Assembly: GCF_965363235.1 (NCBI RefSeq)
Contig: NC_134846.1
Span: 33,676,218 to 33,740,217, forward strand
Source of the DNA: Mytilus galloprovincialis
Taxonomy: Eukaryota > Mollusca > Bivalvia > Mytilida > Mytilidae
Direction: 5' to 3'
DNA: 64,000 nucleotides
This document shows positions 1-12,724 of this stretch, one piece after another. The translations under genes were made by a program, and so were the position numbers. Numbering within the stretch: position 1 is the first letter of the stretch; each line of letters starts with the position of its first letter. The notes beneath the pieces are model-generated. The model was not told where the DNA came from and searched no databases. It saw nothing but the letters and a program-made list of their open reading frames with translations.

Positions 1-146
1 TTCAGACAGCTGACTACTAATTTAGCCTTCAAAGATGGTTTATTAAAACATCAATGTTATTTTTACATGTTTAATGGGCTATTTTCTGTTTGACTTTCCG
101 TATTTTCATAGCTATACCAGCCATAGTTCCAGATATTAATGTAATA
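1..146. other. Left flank of satellite array, no gene seen
   Basis: AT-rich single-copy-looking sequence up to the abrupt start of the satellite. The array begins at the first base of a half-unit, so the left edge of the array lies inside the window. No coding signal was seen. Confidence 0.6.
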
Positions 147-3100
147 TTTCTGGTGCACTTTCCCACCCGGGCATTTTCCTGAATAAAAGGGTCTGGGACA
201 AGCTTTCAATCCCACTAGGTGTGGGTAAAAACTTTGCCGTAGGGAACTGTACAGAAAGAGTGAAAAAATGAGCCCATACCCATTACTGTATAGGTACATC
301 AGACTTTGGATGGACAGTGACGTCTTCAGGTGCACTTTCCCACCCTGGAATTGATACCAGTTGAAGATATGGATAAAAGCTATCAATCTAACCACCTGCG
401 GTCAAGAACTTTGCCGTAGGGGGGTGGCAGTAAAGCCACTGCTGCCACCACCCGTAATGGACAAAAATGAAAAATTTGGTATGGGGTTGTCAGCTTCTGG
501 TGCACTTTCCCACCCGGGCATTTTCCTGAATAAAAGGGTCTGGGACAAGCTTTCAATCCCACTAGGTGTGGGTAAAAACTTTGCCGTAGGGAACTGTACA
601 GAAAGAGTGAAAAAATGAGCCCATACCCATTACTGTATAGGTACATCAGACTTTGGATGGACAGTGACGTCTTCAGGTGCACTTTCCCACCCTGGAATTG
701 ATACCAGTTGAAGATATGGATAAAAGCTATCAATCTAACCACCTGCGGTCGAGAACTTTGCCGTAGGGGGGTGGCAGTAAAGCCACTGCTGCCACCACCC
801 GTAATGGACAAAAATGAAAAATTTGGTATGGGGTTGTCAGCTTCTGGTGCACTTTCCCACCCGGGCATTTTCCTGAATAAAAGGGTCTGGGACAAGCTTT
901 CAATCCCACTAGGTGTGGGTAAAAACTTTGCCGTAGGGAACTGTACAGAAAGAGTGAAAAAATGAGCCCATACCCATTACTGTATAGGTACATCAGACTT
1001 TGGATGGACAGTGACGTCTTCAGGTGCACTTTCCCACCCTGGAATTGATACCAGTTGAAGATATGGATAAAAGCTATCAATCTAACCACCTGCGGTCAAG
1101 AACTTTGCCGTAGGGGGGTGGCAGTAAAGCCACTGCTGCCACCACCCGTAATGGACAAAAATGAAAAATTTGGTATGGGGTTGTCAGCTTCTGGTGCACT
1201 TTCCCACCCGGGCATTTTCCTGAATAAAAGGGTCTGGGACAAGCTTTCAATCCCACTAGGTGTGGGTAAAAACTTTGCCGTAGGGAACTGTACAGAAAGA
1301 GTGAAAAAATGAGCCCATACCCATTACTGTATAGGTACATCAGACTTTGGATGGACAGTGACGTCTTCAGGTGCACTTTCCCACCCTGGAATTGATACCA
1401 GTTAAAGATATGGATAAAAGCTATCAATCTAACCACCTGCGGTCGAGAACTTTGCCGTAGGGGGGTGGCAGTAAAGCCACTGCTGCCACCACCCGTAATG
1501 GACAAAAATGAAAAATTTGGTATGGGGTTGTCAGCTTCTGGTGCACTTTCCCACCCGGGCATTTTCCTGAATAAAAGGGTCTGGGACAAGCTTTCAATCC
1601 CACTAGGTGTGGGTAAAAACTTTGCCGTAGGGAACTGTACAGAAAGAGTGAAAAAATGAGCCCATACCCATTACTGTATAGGTACATCAGACTTTGGATG
1701 GACAGTGACGTCTTCAGGTGCACTTTCCCACCCTGGAATTGATACCAGTTGAAGATATGGATAAAAGCTATCAATCTAACCACCTGCGGTCAAGAACTTT
1801 GCCGTAGGGGGGTGGCAGTAAAGCCACTGCTGCCACCACCCGTAATGGACAAAAATTAAAAATTTGGTATGGGTTGTTAGCTTCTGGTGCACTTTCCCAC
1901 CCGGGCATTTTCCTGAATAAAAGGGTCTGGGACAAGCTTTCAATCCCACTAGCTGTGGGTAAAAACTTTGCCGTAGGGAACTGTACAGAAAGAGTGAAAA
2001 AATGAGCCCATACCCATTACTGTATAGGTACATCAGACTTTGGATGGACAGTGACGTCTTCAGGTGCACTTTCCCACCCTGGAATTGATACCAGTTGAAG
2101 ATATGGATAAAAGCTATCAATCTAACCACCTGCGGTCAAGAACTTTGCCGTAGGGGGTGGCAGTAAAGCCACTGCTGCCACCACCCGTAATGGACAAAAA
2201 TGAAAAATTTGGTATGGGGTTGTCAGCTTCTGGTGCACTTTCCCACCCGGGCATTTTCCTGAATAAAAGGGTCTGGGACAAGCTTTCAATCCCACTAGGT
2301 GTGGGTAAAAACTTTGCCGTAGGGAACTGTACATAAAGAGTGAAAAAATGAGCCCATACCCATTACTGTATAGGTACATCAGACTTTGGATGGACAGTGA
2401 CGTCTTCAGGTGCACTTTCCCACCCTGGAATTGATACCAGTTGAAGATATGGATAAAAGCTATCAATCTAACCACCTGCGGTCAAGAACTTTGCCGTAGG
2501 GGGGTGGCAGTAAAGCCACTGCTGCCACCACCCGTAATGGACAAAAATGAAAAATTTGGTATGGGGTTGTCAGCTTCTGGTGCATTTTCCCACCCGGGCA
2601 TTTTCCTGAATAAAAGGGTCTGGGACAAGCTTTCAATCCCACTAGGTGTGGGTAAAAACTTTGCCGTAGGGAACTGTACAGAAAGAGTGAAAAAATGAGC
2701 CCATACCCATTACTGTATAGGTACATCAGACTTTGGATGGACAGTGACGTCTTCAGGTGCACTTTCCCACCCTGGAATTGATACCAGTTGAAGATATGGA
2801 TAAAAGCTATCAATCTAACCACCTGCGGTCAAGAACTTTGCCGTAGGGGGGTGGCAGTAAAGCCACTGCTGCCACCACCCGTAATGGACAAAAATGAAAA
2901 ATTTGGTATGGGGTTGTTAGCTTCTGGTGCACTTTCCCACCCGGGCATTTTCCTGAATAAAAGGGTCTGGGACAAGCTTTCAATCCCACTAGGTGTGGGT
3001 AAAAACTTTGCCGTAGGGAACTGTACAGAAAGAGTGAAAAAATGAGCCCATACCCATTACTGTATAGGTACATCAGACTTTGGATGGACAGTGACGTCTT

Positions 3101-4990
3101 CAGGTGCACTTTCCCACCCTGGAATTGATACCAGTTGAAGATATGGATAAAAGCTATCAATCTAACCACCTGCGGTCAAGAACTTTGCCGTAGGGGGGTG
3201 GCAGTAAAGCCACTGCTGCCACCACCCGTAATGGACAAAAATGAAAAATTTGGTATGGGGTTGTCAGCTTCTGGTGCACTTTCCCACCCGGGCATTTTCC
3301 TGAATAAAAGGGTCTGGGACAAGCTTTCAATCCCACTAGGTGTGGGTAAAAACTTTGCCGTAGGGAACTGTACAGAAAGAGTGAAAAAATGAGCCCATAC
3401 CCATTACTGTATAGGTACATCAGACTTTGGATGGACAGTGACGTCTTCAGGTGCACTTTCCTACCCTGGAATTGATACCAGTTGAAGATATGGATAAAAG
3501 CTATCAATCTAACCACCTGCGGTCAAGAACTTTGCCGTAGGGGGGTGGCAGTAAAGCCACTGCTGCCACCACCCGTAATGGACAAAAATGAAAAATTTGG
3601 TATGGGGTTGTCAGCTTCTGGTGCACTTTCCCACCCGGGCATTTTCCTGAATAAAAGGGTCTGGGACAAGCTTTCAATCCCACTAGGTGTGGGTAAAAAC
3701 TTTGCCGTAGGGAACTGTACATAAAGAGTGAAAAAATGAGCCCATACCCATTACTGTATAGGTACATCAGACTTTGGATGGACAGTGACGTCTTCAGGTG
3801 CACTTTCCCACCCTGGAATTGATACCAGTTGAAGATATGGATAAAAGCTATCAATCTAACCACCTGCGGTCAAGAACTTTGCCGTAGGGGGGTGGCAGTA
3901 AAGCCACTGCTGCCACCACCCGTAATGGACAAAAATGAAAAATTTGGTATGGGGTTGTCAGCTTCTGGTGCACTTTCCCACCCGGGCATTTTCCTGAATA
4001 AAAGGGTCTGGGACAAGCTTTCAATCCCACTAGGTGTGGGTAAAAACTTTGCCGTAGGGAACTGTACAGAAAGAGTGAAAAAATGAGCCCATACCCATTA
4101 CTGTATAGGTACATCAGACTTTGGATGGACAGTGACGTCTTCAGGTGCACTTTCCCACCCTGGAATTGATACCAGTTGAAGATATGGATAAAAGCTATCA
4201 ATCTAACCACCTGCGGTCAAGAACTTTGCCGTAGGGGGGTGGCAGTAAAGCCACTGCTGCCACCACCCGTAATGAACAAAAATGAAAAATTTGGTATGGG
4301 GTTGTCAGCTTCTGGTGCACTTTCCCACCCGGGCATTTTCCTGAATAAAAGGGTCTGGGACAAGCTTTCAATCCCACTAGGTGTGGGTAAAAACTTTGCC
4401 GTAGGGAACTGTACAGAAAGAGTGAAAAAATGAGCCCATACCCATTACTGTATAGGTACATCAGACTTTGGATAGACAGTGACGTCTTCAGGTGCACTTT
4501 CCCACCCTGGAATTGATACCAGTTGAAGATATGGATAAAAGCTATCAATCTAACCACTGCGGTCAAGAACTTTGCCGTAGGGGGGTGGCAGTAAAGCCAC
4601 TGCTGCCACCACCTGTAATGGACAAAAATGAAAAATTTGGTATGGGGTTGTCAGCTTCTGGTGCACTTTCCCACCCGGGCATTTTCCTGAATAAAAGGGT
4701 CTGGGACAAGCTTTCAATCCCACTAGGTGTGGGTAAAAACTTTGCCGTAGGGAACTGTACATAAAGAGTGAAAAAATGAGCCCATACCCATTACTGTATA
4801 GGTACATCAGACTTTGGATGGACAGTGACGTCTTCAGGTGCACTTTCCCACCCTGGAATTGATACCAGTTGAAGATATGGATAAAAGCTATCAATCTAAC
4901 CACCTGCTGTCAAGAACTTTGCCGTAGGGGGATGGCAGTAAAGCCACTGCTGCCACCACCCGTAATGGACAAAAATGAAAAATTTGGTAT
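147..4990 (+). repeat. Satellite array, direct arm, about 14 units of 347 bp
   Basis: Head-to-tail units recur every 347 bp (the same motif starts at 494, 841, 1188, 1535 and onward) with only scattered single-base changes. Each unit is a dimer: two half-units of 177 and 170 bp both begin with GGTGCACTTTCCCACCC and, exactly 93 bp from that start, end a homologous block with AACTTTGCCGTAGGG. Between these boxes the halves can still be aligned without gaps but have diverged strongly. The second half carries a GGTGGCAG/CTGCCACC hairpin. GC-rich, stop-poor stretches create open frames of 60-170 codons on both strands; these are by-products of the repeat. Unit length near 2 x 170 bp is nucleosome-like. 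I do not recognise a named satellite. Confidence 0.97.
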
Positions 4991-7448
4991 TTTGTACAGT
5001 TCCCTACGGCAAAGTTTTTTACCACACCTAGTGGGATTGAAAGCTTGTCCCAGACCCTTTTATTCAGGAAAATGCCCAAGTGGGAAAGTGCACCGGAAGC
5101 TGACAACAACATACTCAATTTCTCATTTTGGTCCATTCTGGGTGGTGGCAGCAGTCGCTTTACTCCCACCCCCCTACGGCAAAGTTCTTGACCGCAGGTG
5201 GTTAGATTGAAAGCTATTATCCATATCTTCAAGTCGTATCAATCCCTGGGTGGGAAAGTGCACCTGAAGATTTCACTGGCCATCCAAAGTCTGAGGTACC
5301 TATACAGTTATGGGTATGGGCTCATTTTTCAGTCTTTATGTACAGATCCCTACGGCAAAGTTTTTTACCACACCTAGTGGGATTGAAAGCTTGTCCCAGA
5401 CCCTTTTATTCATGAAAATGCCCAAGTGGGAAAGTGCACCGGAAGCTGACAACAACATACTCAATTTCTCATTTTGGTCCATTCTGGGTGGTGGCAGCAG
5501 TCGCTTTACTCCCACCCCCCTACGGCAAAGTTCTTGACCGCAGGTGGTTAGATTGAAAGCTATTATCCATATCTTCAAGTCGTATCAATCCCTGGGTGGG
5601 AAAGTGCACCTGAAGATTTCACTGGCCATCCAAAGTCTGAGGTACCTATACAGTTATGGGTATGGGCTCATTTTTCAGTCTTTATGTACAGTTCCCTACG
5701 GCAAAGTTTTTTACCACACCTAGTGGGATTGAAAGCTTGTCCCAGACCCTTTTATTCATGAAAATGCCCAAGTGGGAAAGTGCACCGGAAGCTGACAACA
5801 ACATACTGAATTTCTCATTTTGGTCCATTCTGGGTGGTGGCAGCAGTCGCTTTACTCCCATCCCCCTACGGCAAAGTTCTTGACCGCAGGTGGTTAGATT
5901 GAAAGCTATTATCCATATCTTCAAGTCGTATCAATCCCTGGGTGGGAAAGTGCACCTGAAGATTTCACTGGCCATCCAAAGTCTGAGGTACATATACAGT
6001 TATGGGTATGGGCTCATTTTTCAGTCTTTATGTACAGTTCCCTACGGCAAAGTTTTTTACCACACCTAGTGGGATTGAAAGCTTGTCCCAGACCCTTTTA
6101 TTCATGAAAATGCCCAAGTGGGAAAGTGCACCGGAAGCTGACAACAACATACTCAATTTCTCATTTTGGTCCATTCTGGGTGGTGGCAGCAGTCGCTTTA
6201 CTCCCACCCCCCTAAGGCAAAGTTCTTGACCGCAGTGGTTAGATTGAAAGCTATTATCCATATCTTCAAGTCGTATCAATCCCTGGGTGGGAAAGTGCAC
6301 CTGAAGATTTCACTGGCCATCCAAAGTCTGAGGTACCTATACAGTTACGGGTATGGGCTCATTTTTCAGTCTTTATGTACAGATCCCTACGGCAAAGTTT
6401 TTTACCACACCTAGTGGGATTGAAAGCTTGTCCCAGACCCTTTTATTCATGAAAATGCCCAAGTGGGAAAGTGCACCGGAAGCTGACAACAACATACTCA
6501 ATTTCTCATTTTGGTCCATTCTGGGTGGTGGCAGCAGTCGCTTTACTCCCACCCCCCTACGGCAAAGTTCTTGACCGCAGGTGGTTAGATTGAAAGCTAT
6601 TATCCATATCTTCAAGTCGTATCAATCCCTGGGTGGGAAAGTGCACCTGAAGATTTCACTGGCCATCCAAAGTCTGAGGTACCTATACAGTTATGGGTAT
6701 GGGCTCATTTTTCAGTCTTTATGTACAGTTCCCTACGGCAAAGTTTTTTACCACACCTAGTGGGATTGAAAGCTTGTCCCAGACCCTTTTATTCATGAAA
6801 ATGACCAAGTGGGAAAGTGCACCGGAAGCTGACAACAACATACTCAATTTCTCATTTTGGTCCATTCTGGGTGGTGGCAGCAGTCGCTTTACTCCCACCC
6901 CCCTACGGCAAAGTTCTTGACCGCAGGTGGTTAGATTGAAAGCTATTATCCATATCTTCAAGTCGTATCAATCCCTGGGTGGGAAAGTGCACCTGAAGAT
7001 TTCACTGGCCATCCAAAGTCTGAGGTACCTATACAGTTATGGGTATGGGCTCATTTTTCAGTCTTTATGTACAGTTCCCTACGGCAAAGTTTTTTACCAC
7101 ACCTAGTGGGATTGAAAGCTTGTCCCAGACCCTTTTATTCATGAAAATGCCCAAGTGGGAAAGTGCACCGGAAGCTGACAACAACATACTCAATTTCTCA
7201 TTTTGGTCCATTCTGGGTGGTGGCAGCAGTCGCTTTACTCCCACCCCCCTACGGCAAAGTTCTTGACCGCAGGTGGTTAGATTGAAAGCTATTATCCATA
7301 TCTTCAAGTCGTATCAATCCCTGGGTGGGAAAGTGCACCTGAAGATTTCACTGGCCATCCAAAGTCTGAGGTACCTATACAGTTATGGGTATGGGCTCAT
7401 TTTTCAGTCTTTATGTACAGTTCCCTACGGCAAAGTTTTTTACCACAC
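4991..7448 (-). repeat. Satellite array, inverted arm, about 7 units of 346 bp
   Basis: The reverse complement of the same satellite, with period 346 bp (the same motif at 5310, 5656, 6002, 6693 and 7039). This arm carries its own fixed variants: CCCACTTGGGC where the direct arm has CCCACCCGGGC, and an extra A before ACTTTGCCG. The first unit after the switch point is mixed: near 5070 it keeps a direct-arm variant (TATTCAGG) beside inverted-arm variants. The array stops inside a half-unit at about 7448, where the sequence turns into unrelated T-rich DNA. Arms homogenised separately would explain the pattern. Confidence 0.95.
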
Positions 7449-7494
7449 GTAGCGATGTTGTTTTTTTTTCGTGTCCAACGTACATTCTTTAGGC

Positions 7495-7580
7495 AAGCCT
7501 CGCAAGCTCCATACGGTAAAGTTTGCCACCGGATAGGGCTCAAATGAAAGGTAATAAATCAGAGCAGGGCCCACTGAAAT
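7495..7580 (-). repeat. Diverged relic of one satellite half-unit
   Basis: Just outside the array the segment TACGGTAAAGTTTGCCACC, followed by TAGGG and AATGAAAGG, resembles the inverted-arm block TACGGCAAAGTTTTTTACCACACCTAGTGGGATTGAAAG in the same order and spacing. About 15 of 17 bases match in the AAACTTTRCCGTAKGGA box. It looks like an old monomer that escaped homogenisation. A chance resemblance cannot be excluded. Confidence 0.45.
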
Positions 7581-9070
7581 GAGTTTTTGGGGGGTTAAAA
7601 CCTTTTGTGAATTGAATCCCACCTACACTTATCAATAACATCCAAATATTAAAGAAAAATTTCTTGGCTCTAACTCCAAATATGAACAATTTTATGTTAA
7701 GGGGTCCTGAAATCTTTTGAAAGCTTCCGATGTGCTATTTTTTAACCTTTTCTAATTAATTGGACCAAATCACTACTTTTAAATTAGTAATACTTTAAAA
7801 TTGATGACCCAATTTTTTTTTTACAGTACGCTTTAACCCCCCTTACTTGCTGTTTGAGGCATAGAACATGAAGAAATACATTTGGAAGGGGTATAAAAAA
7901 AATGGCAAGTAACACACTGTCCACACTAAGGACTATATTCGTGGACAACGAAAAATCAAAGGACGATAACTGTGTATCGTACTCGGACCATTTGAGGCGG
8001 CCGAATGTATAGAAAGCCAGTATATAGTAATTCTTTCGAACATAAGATATTTTTTATTTCGCTTATTTGAAAGCTTATACATTGTACACAGGAACGAGTC
8101 TAAGTCAACTCACATTAAATAGTTATTCTATGCTACGCCTACAACAGTAAAGACCGTAATGTTATCTGATCTGTAGGTTTGTTTGTCCGTTCGTTTTTCC
8201 GTGTATCCATCCATTTAAACTGTATTAGATTGAATCTAAGACGACATTGTAGTCAGATCAAGTTGAAACTAGGTACACATGTTTATTAAAATATGTTCTT
8301 TTTAAAATTATTTACGGTTCTCTGAATATGGAAAATAACTGTGTGAGCAAATTATCATAGACAAACACTGTTGGTTTTTTTTTCTAATTCAATTCGTTTA
8401 CTTTTTATTCTCATTTCGTATCCGTAAATTACTAAATAACTATTATGTGATGGGGGATATACGATCCGTTTTTAATAGTTTATTTGCAATCCTTGATTTT
8501 TGTTTACCATCTAGGTTAATAGTTCGGAAAACCGAGAAAACGTAAAGAAGACCTCAAAATATAGTATATGCCCTTCTCTATAGAGTAAAATACGTAGAGG
8601 AGCGCACTTTCCATTATATAAATGCATATATAATAACATAAAGTATGTGTTTATGTAGGGGAATAAAAATCGTTCGCTAAAAAAGATTGTTCCTTTGCTT
8701 TTTGTGTATTTTTCGCTGTGCATTTGCTGATTAAAGATACCCTATCTCCTTTGTTGTTCTATTGTATTACGATATTTTGAGGTTTTACGATTTTCTGGGA
8801 CGTTCTCCCTTTACTTATTTATATTGATGCAGACATTTAGCAAGCAAACTAGTCAGTACATTAGGCTACAGACAACATTGATGTTGTAGTGTCCCTTCTG
8901 ACTTGATATGGTGGATATCTCTAGTTATTTAAAGATAAAAAAACAATATAAACCGTATTGGTAGCCATATTTTATTTTTAACGGAACGTTGTTTCATTAT
9001 GTCGTTTTGTGGTTTTCTCATATACCACATTATGATTCTTTGACAAGTTGATTCTCATTGTGTTCTTCAG

Positions 9071-9122
9071 TGGTCGCTAGAACTGGTCGCTAGCTTGATT
9101 GGTCGCTAGGATTGGTCGCTAG
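9071..9122 (+). repeat. Four copies of TGGTCGCTAG
   Basis: The decamer TGGTCGCTAG occurs at 9071, 9084, 9100 and 9113, separated by 3, 6 and 3 bases. No larger unit is evident. This could be a small tandem repeat or a cluster of binding sites; its function is unknown. Confidence 0.85.
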
Positions 9123-10667
9123 CTTGAGTCTGGTTTGGAAAACCCAGGTTCAACGGTTCGGAAGATATTGACCGGACACATACCAGACAAGCACGAAACA
9201 AACAATGTTTTAAAACTTGACGGCTCAAATGTCAATGTCAATGTCAAAATGAACTGATTTAATTCATGAAGGACCACGTGCCATCCCATAATACATCTCT
9301 GAACTAAGTGTGTTTAACATCAGTTCTATAGTTCAAAGCAATGCATTTTATATTTGAAATCATTGGTTTTTGGATGAACTGTATATCTGTATGCATGTAT
9401 AAGTTACCTGATTTAATTCGACACGGGCCACAAACAAGTGGGGACTGACGGACGGACAGTGGTATCAGAAATCCTTCAGAAAATAAGTCTTTTAACTTTT
9501 TACAAGCTAGCCCTGAAAAATATTAAATGTTCAGTAAACAAAACAAGAAAGACACAAAAGAAACATATTTATTTTGAAATGAAATTTATTAAAAACTAAG
9601 ACAGTGTATGTAAAGTGCGGATCCTAAAATATCATTTTTACTGTATATGCCATAAATGTCTAATGTAGAATGATAAATAAACAGACGAACTTTTTTTAAT
9701 TTTTGAAGAAAATGAAGAAAAATAGTTAAAATGTATATGTTCAGAAATACATAATACTAATAAAACAAAGTAAGAGATGCGAGCGGGATTTATCGCGCCT
9801 AAAGCCATCCATCTGTGAAATATATACCAAAATAGGTGAATTTTTAGGACATTTCACGAACAGATCGTGCAGGTGCTTTATAACTAACAGGTGAGACGTT
9901 GTTGCAGTAAAAAATATTCATTTTAATACAATTATTAAAGTTGTATAACGTAGAATATGTTTTGTCATTCAGTTTCTTCATATTTAACTAAATTCCAGTA
10001 TGATGATTTCGTAATGCTAGTCATGTTTACTGTCGAATAATGATACTATTCTTTCATTTTAACTGTGGAGCGAATCATTAGTATTGTATATATGCGGTGC
10101 ATTTTCACTGTATAATTATTATTTTTTTTATCTATTACAGCTCATTTCTTTAAGCATGTAGAGCAAGACTTCACTTGATTTGCTTGCTTTTTTTATTGGA
10201 TAATCATTATGATAACACCCAATTTAATTCAAATATTAAAAATACAGGTTAAACTATGCCTATTCATATTGTTTAAAAATGTCAATCTTATTTACAAAGT
10301 TTGTATAAACAATTATACAAACAAAGCAAGCAAGCCAACCAAAGTTTTGCTTTACATGCATTAGGAAATTAGCTGTAAAGCCTTAATTTAGCCGACTTGC
10401 TCAAATAATAGATAAAGTAAGAGAAAGATTTGATAAAATTTAACTTACGGATAAAAGTTTGGTTTTAAAACACTCTACTAAATTCAATAGAAATAACATT
10501 TATTTCAAATGTATTCCATTTAGTTTCTTATAAAGCATATAGAGATCTTTATCCTTATTTTTTTTTATTCATTTCCATGACACTTCACCACTAATTACGT
10601 ACATCTTAATATAGATTGAACCTTTGTTTTCCCGTTTAAAAGGTTTTACACTGGAGCCCTTTATAAC

Positions 10668-10795
10668 TTGATGTTCGGTGTGAGCCAAGACTCCATGTTG
10701 AAGACCGTATTTTGACGTATAATGGTCTACTTTTATAAATTGTGACTCGGATGGAGAGTTGTCTCATTGTCACATACGACATCTATATGGCTCAA
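10668..10795 (+). repeat. SINE-like dispersed repeat copy
   Basis: Contains the string TGTTGAAGACCGTA followed by a segment ending GGAGAGTTGTCTCATTGTCACATACGACATC. The same block, in variants, occurs at 45177-45345 (reverse strand), 48560-48705 and 49437-49566, so this is a dispersed family. The other copies end in CATACCACATCTTC and a T-rich or A-rich tail, which suggests a SINE-type retroposon. No clear pol III boxes were identified. Confidence 0.6.
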
Positions 10796-12372
10796 AAACG
10801 AAACGAGACGGGATAAAAAGGGATGAAAAAATCTACGCTACTTTTTTAATATATTTATAATGGGCTTTATATGAGTCAAAATAGAGTAAAATAGTGGGTC
10901 GCATTTGGGTATAAGCGTCACGCCGGATTGCCGATTTTTTGCAAGCTTGACAGGTGAAAGTCAAATGATTGTGTAGAGAAAAACGGGAAATGAAGTCTAG
11001 CGGGACACGGATAATTACAAAAAATTAGAACTGCATAGTATAAGCGGGATACGGGAATCTGACAAAACAATAAGCGGAATACGGGAATCTGCCAAAACAG
11101 AAAGTGGGATCCGGGATCAGAACCCCCCAATGAGACCCCAGAAAAAGATATTTTTGTATATTCATCCTATTGTTACAGTCATGCTTTCAATAACAAAAGT
11201 ATCCGATGCATGCATTTTTTCATATTTTTGGTCCCTTTTTCAATTTTGTGGGGTCCAAATTTATAGACAAAAGTCCTTTAATATAGATATTTGGAATTCG
11301 TTGACATGCTGAATCTGACCATGTATCAAGTTTGGGGATTTTTTGCCTAGTTGCTGAAATAGCCCACATAGAGTTCCAAAGGGTCTAAAATCAACAAAAA
11401 TGAATTGTAGCATGCATTTCGTGTACAATAACCCAAATGTGCATGGTTTTACCTCTGTGGTAGTATCCATTCGTGGATCTAGAATTTTTCATAAGTAGGG
11501 GCCCACTGACTGCTTAAGAGGGCCCGCTGCTGTCACACTCCAGTGATTCACTATATAAGTTAAAATCAAGGAGAAACGTAATCTGAAGAATACAATATGA
11601 CATTTTGAGAATCGCTTTTGTTACAAGTTTGAAAAGCTATATATTTGATGAAGAATGAATGAGGAGTTTGTATTTCAATTGGAAAATACATGTATCATAA
11701 ATCCTAAAGTCATCAACTAAGTTTTTTTTCATTTGTTGCAAGTGCATTTATCACATAATTCTACAATAAAAATTCCTCGCATCTTTGAAAATTCTACATT
11801 AATAATGACTGCACTAACAGTGATAATTCATCGCATCTATAGTTAAAATGGATCGCTTTCAATAATCGATATGCTATATTATGATGCTTTTACAACACTT
11901 ATTTGAAGTTTAATGCTATGTTTGTATATTATAAAGACATATCACAATGAAAATATGTTAAAACTTAACTTAAAATCCTTTAACTTGATATTTTCAAAAC
12001 GTAAACAAATACAGTTTTCCCATGATCCTTTATTCTACAATAGACATACATTGTACATGTACCCGCATATAACAGTAAAAATGAACTAGCTGGATTCGCA
12101 CTTTATATACACTGTAAGAAGCATCCAATCAATAGCTAGGTGTCCCCCTGACGAACTTTATGCCATGTACTATATTATTACAACATCAAATTCTATGCTG
12201 AAGTATTGCATTATTTTCAAAATTACATTTTGTTACGAATTTTAAAACAAGCAAGTGTGGAAGTTAAATGTTTCCATCTGAAAATGACCGCTCTTGTTGT
12301 GCTATATGTAAATAGGGACTACATGCACACTTAGCTAAAGATAAGATCTTAATGTTTGTCCACAGTAATAAA

Positions 12373-12492
12373 CTAGAGGCTCTAAAGAGCCTGTGTCGCT
12401 CACCTTGGTCTATGTGAATATTAAACAATGGACACAGATGGATTTATGACAAAATTGTGTTTTGGTGATGGTGATGTGTTTGTAGATCTTAC
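12373..12492 (+). mobile_element. Dispersed repeat, left part, split by LTR element
   Basis: Starts CTAGAGGCTCTAAAGAGCCTG, containing the perfect hairpin AGGCTCT-AA-AGAGCCT, and continues to TTGTAGATCTTAC. The sequence resumes at 28903 as TTACTTTACTAAACATTC. Joining across one TTAC gives a continuous repeat whose core (GTAGATCTTACTTTGCTGAACATT) is seen intact at 29582 and 30080. This is therefore the left fragment of the element whose right part is 28903-30600. Confidence 0.8.
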
Positions 12493-12724
12493 TGTAGAGT
12501 ACGACGACTAGGGTACATGTATTTTCATTTTTTTTATTGTGACGTGTGATAGACATGTAAGATGTTTTTGATGTATGTTTTAAATTGGTATTGATAAAGC
12601 ATACTGTTTAATATTCTGTATTTTTTATAAAAGTTATTATGTAGGAAACAGTAACTGTGTGAAATAACTTGTATTATACTACTTGTAATGCTTGTAGTCT
12701 GGGACATATGATAATTGAAGCAAA

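Larger units (their letters stand above)
7581..12372. other. Non-coding stretch with scattered repeat fragments
   Basis: No open frame longer than about 70 codons, and no exon-like segment with paired splice sites was found. About 8150-8370 resembles a decayed, reverse-oriented fragment of the pearl-like family seen at 47870-48175 (a TTTGTCCGTTCG stretch, then AGTTGAAACTAGGTACACATGTT). Around 11470-11530 is a fragment (GGATCTAGAATTTTTCATAAGTAGGGGCCCACTGAC) that recurs in diverged form near 46290-46350 and 53405. Line-like runs such as GCGGGATACGGGAATCTG repeat at 11040-11110. Otherwise nothing is recognisable. Confidence 0.5.

Noticed and set aside
5240..5300. CTGAAGA near the satellite box as a hammerhead core
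   Set aside because: It formally fits CTGANGA, but no GAAA with flanking stems follows at the right distance.
63..7307. Dozens of open frames of 60-170 codons on both strands of the satellite
   Set aside because: They repeat with the 347 bp period, overlap on both strands and use the repeat sequence itself. No start context or conserved protein signal separates them from chance.
147..7448. A CENP-B box, or the ApaI satellite known from mussels
   Set aside because: No TTCG-type CENP-B box is visible and no GGGCCC site occurs in the unit, so neither identity is supported.
147..7448. CRISPR array
   Set aside because: Regular repeats without unique spacers, in a eukaryotic setting; this is a satellite.
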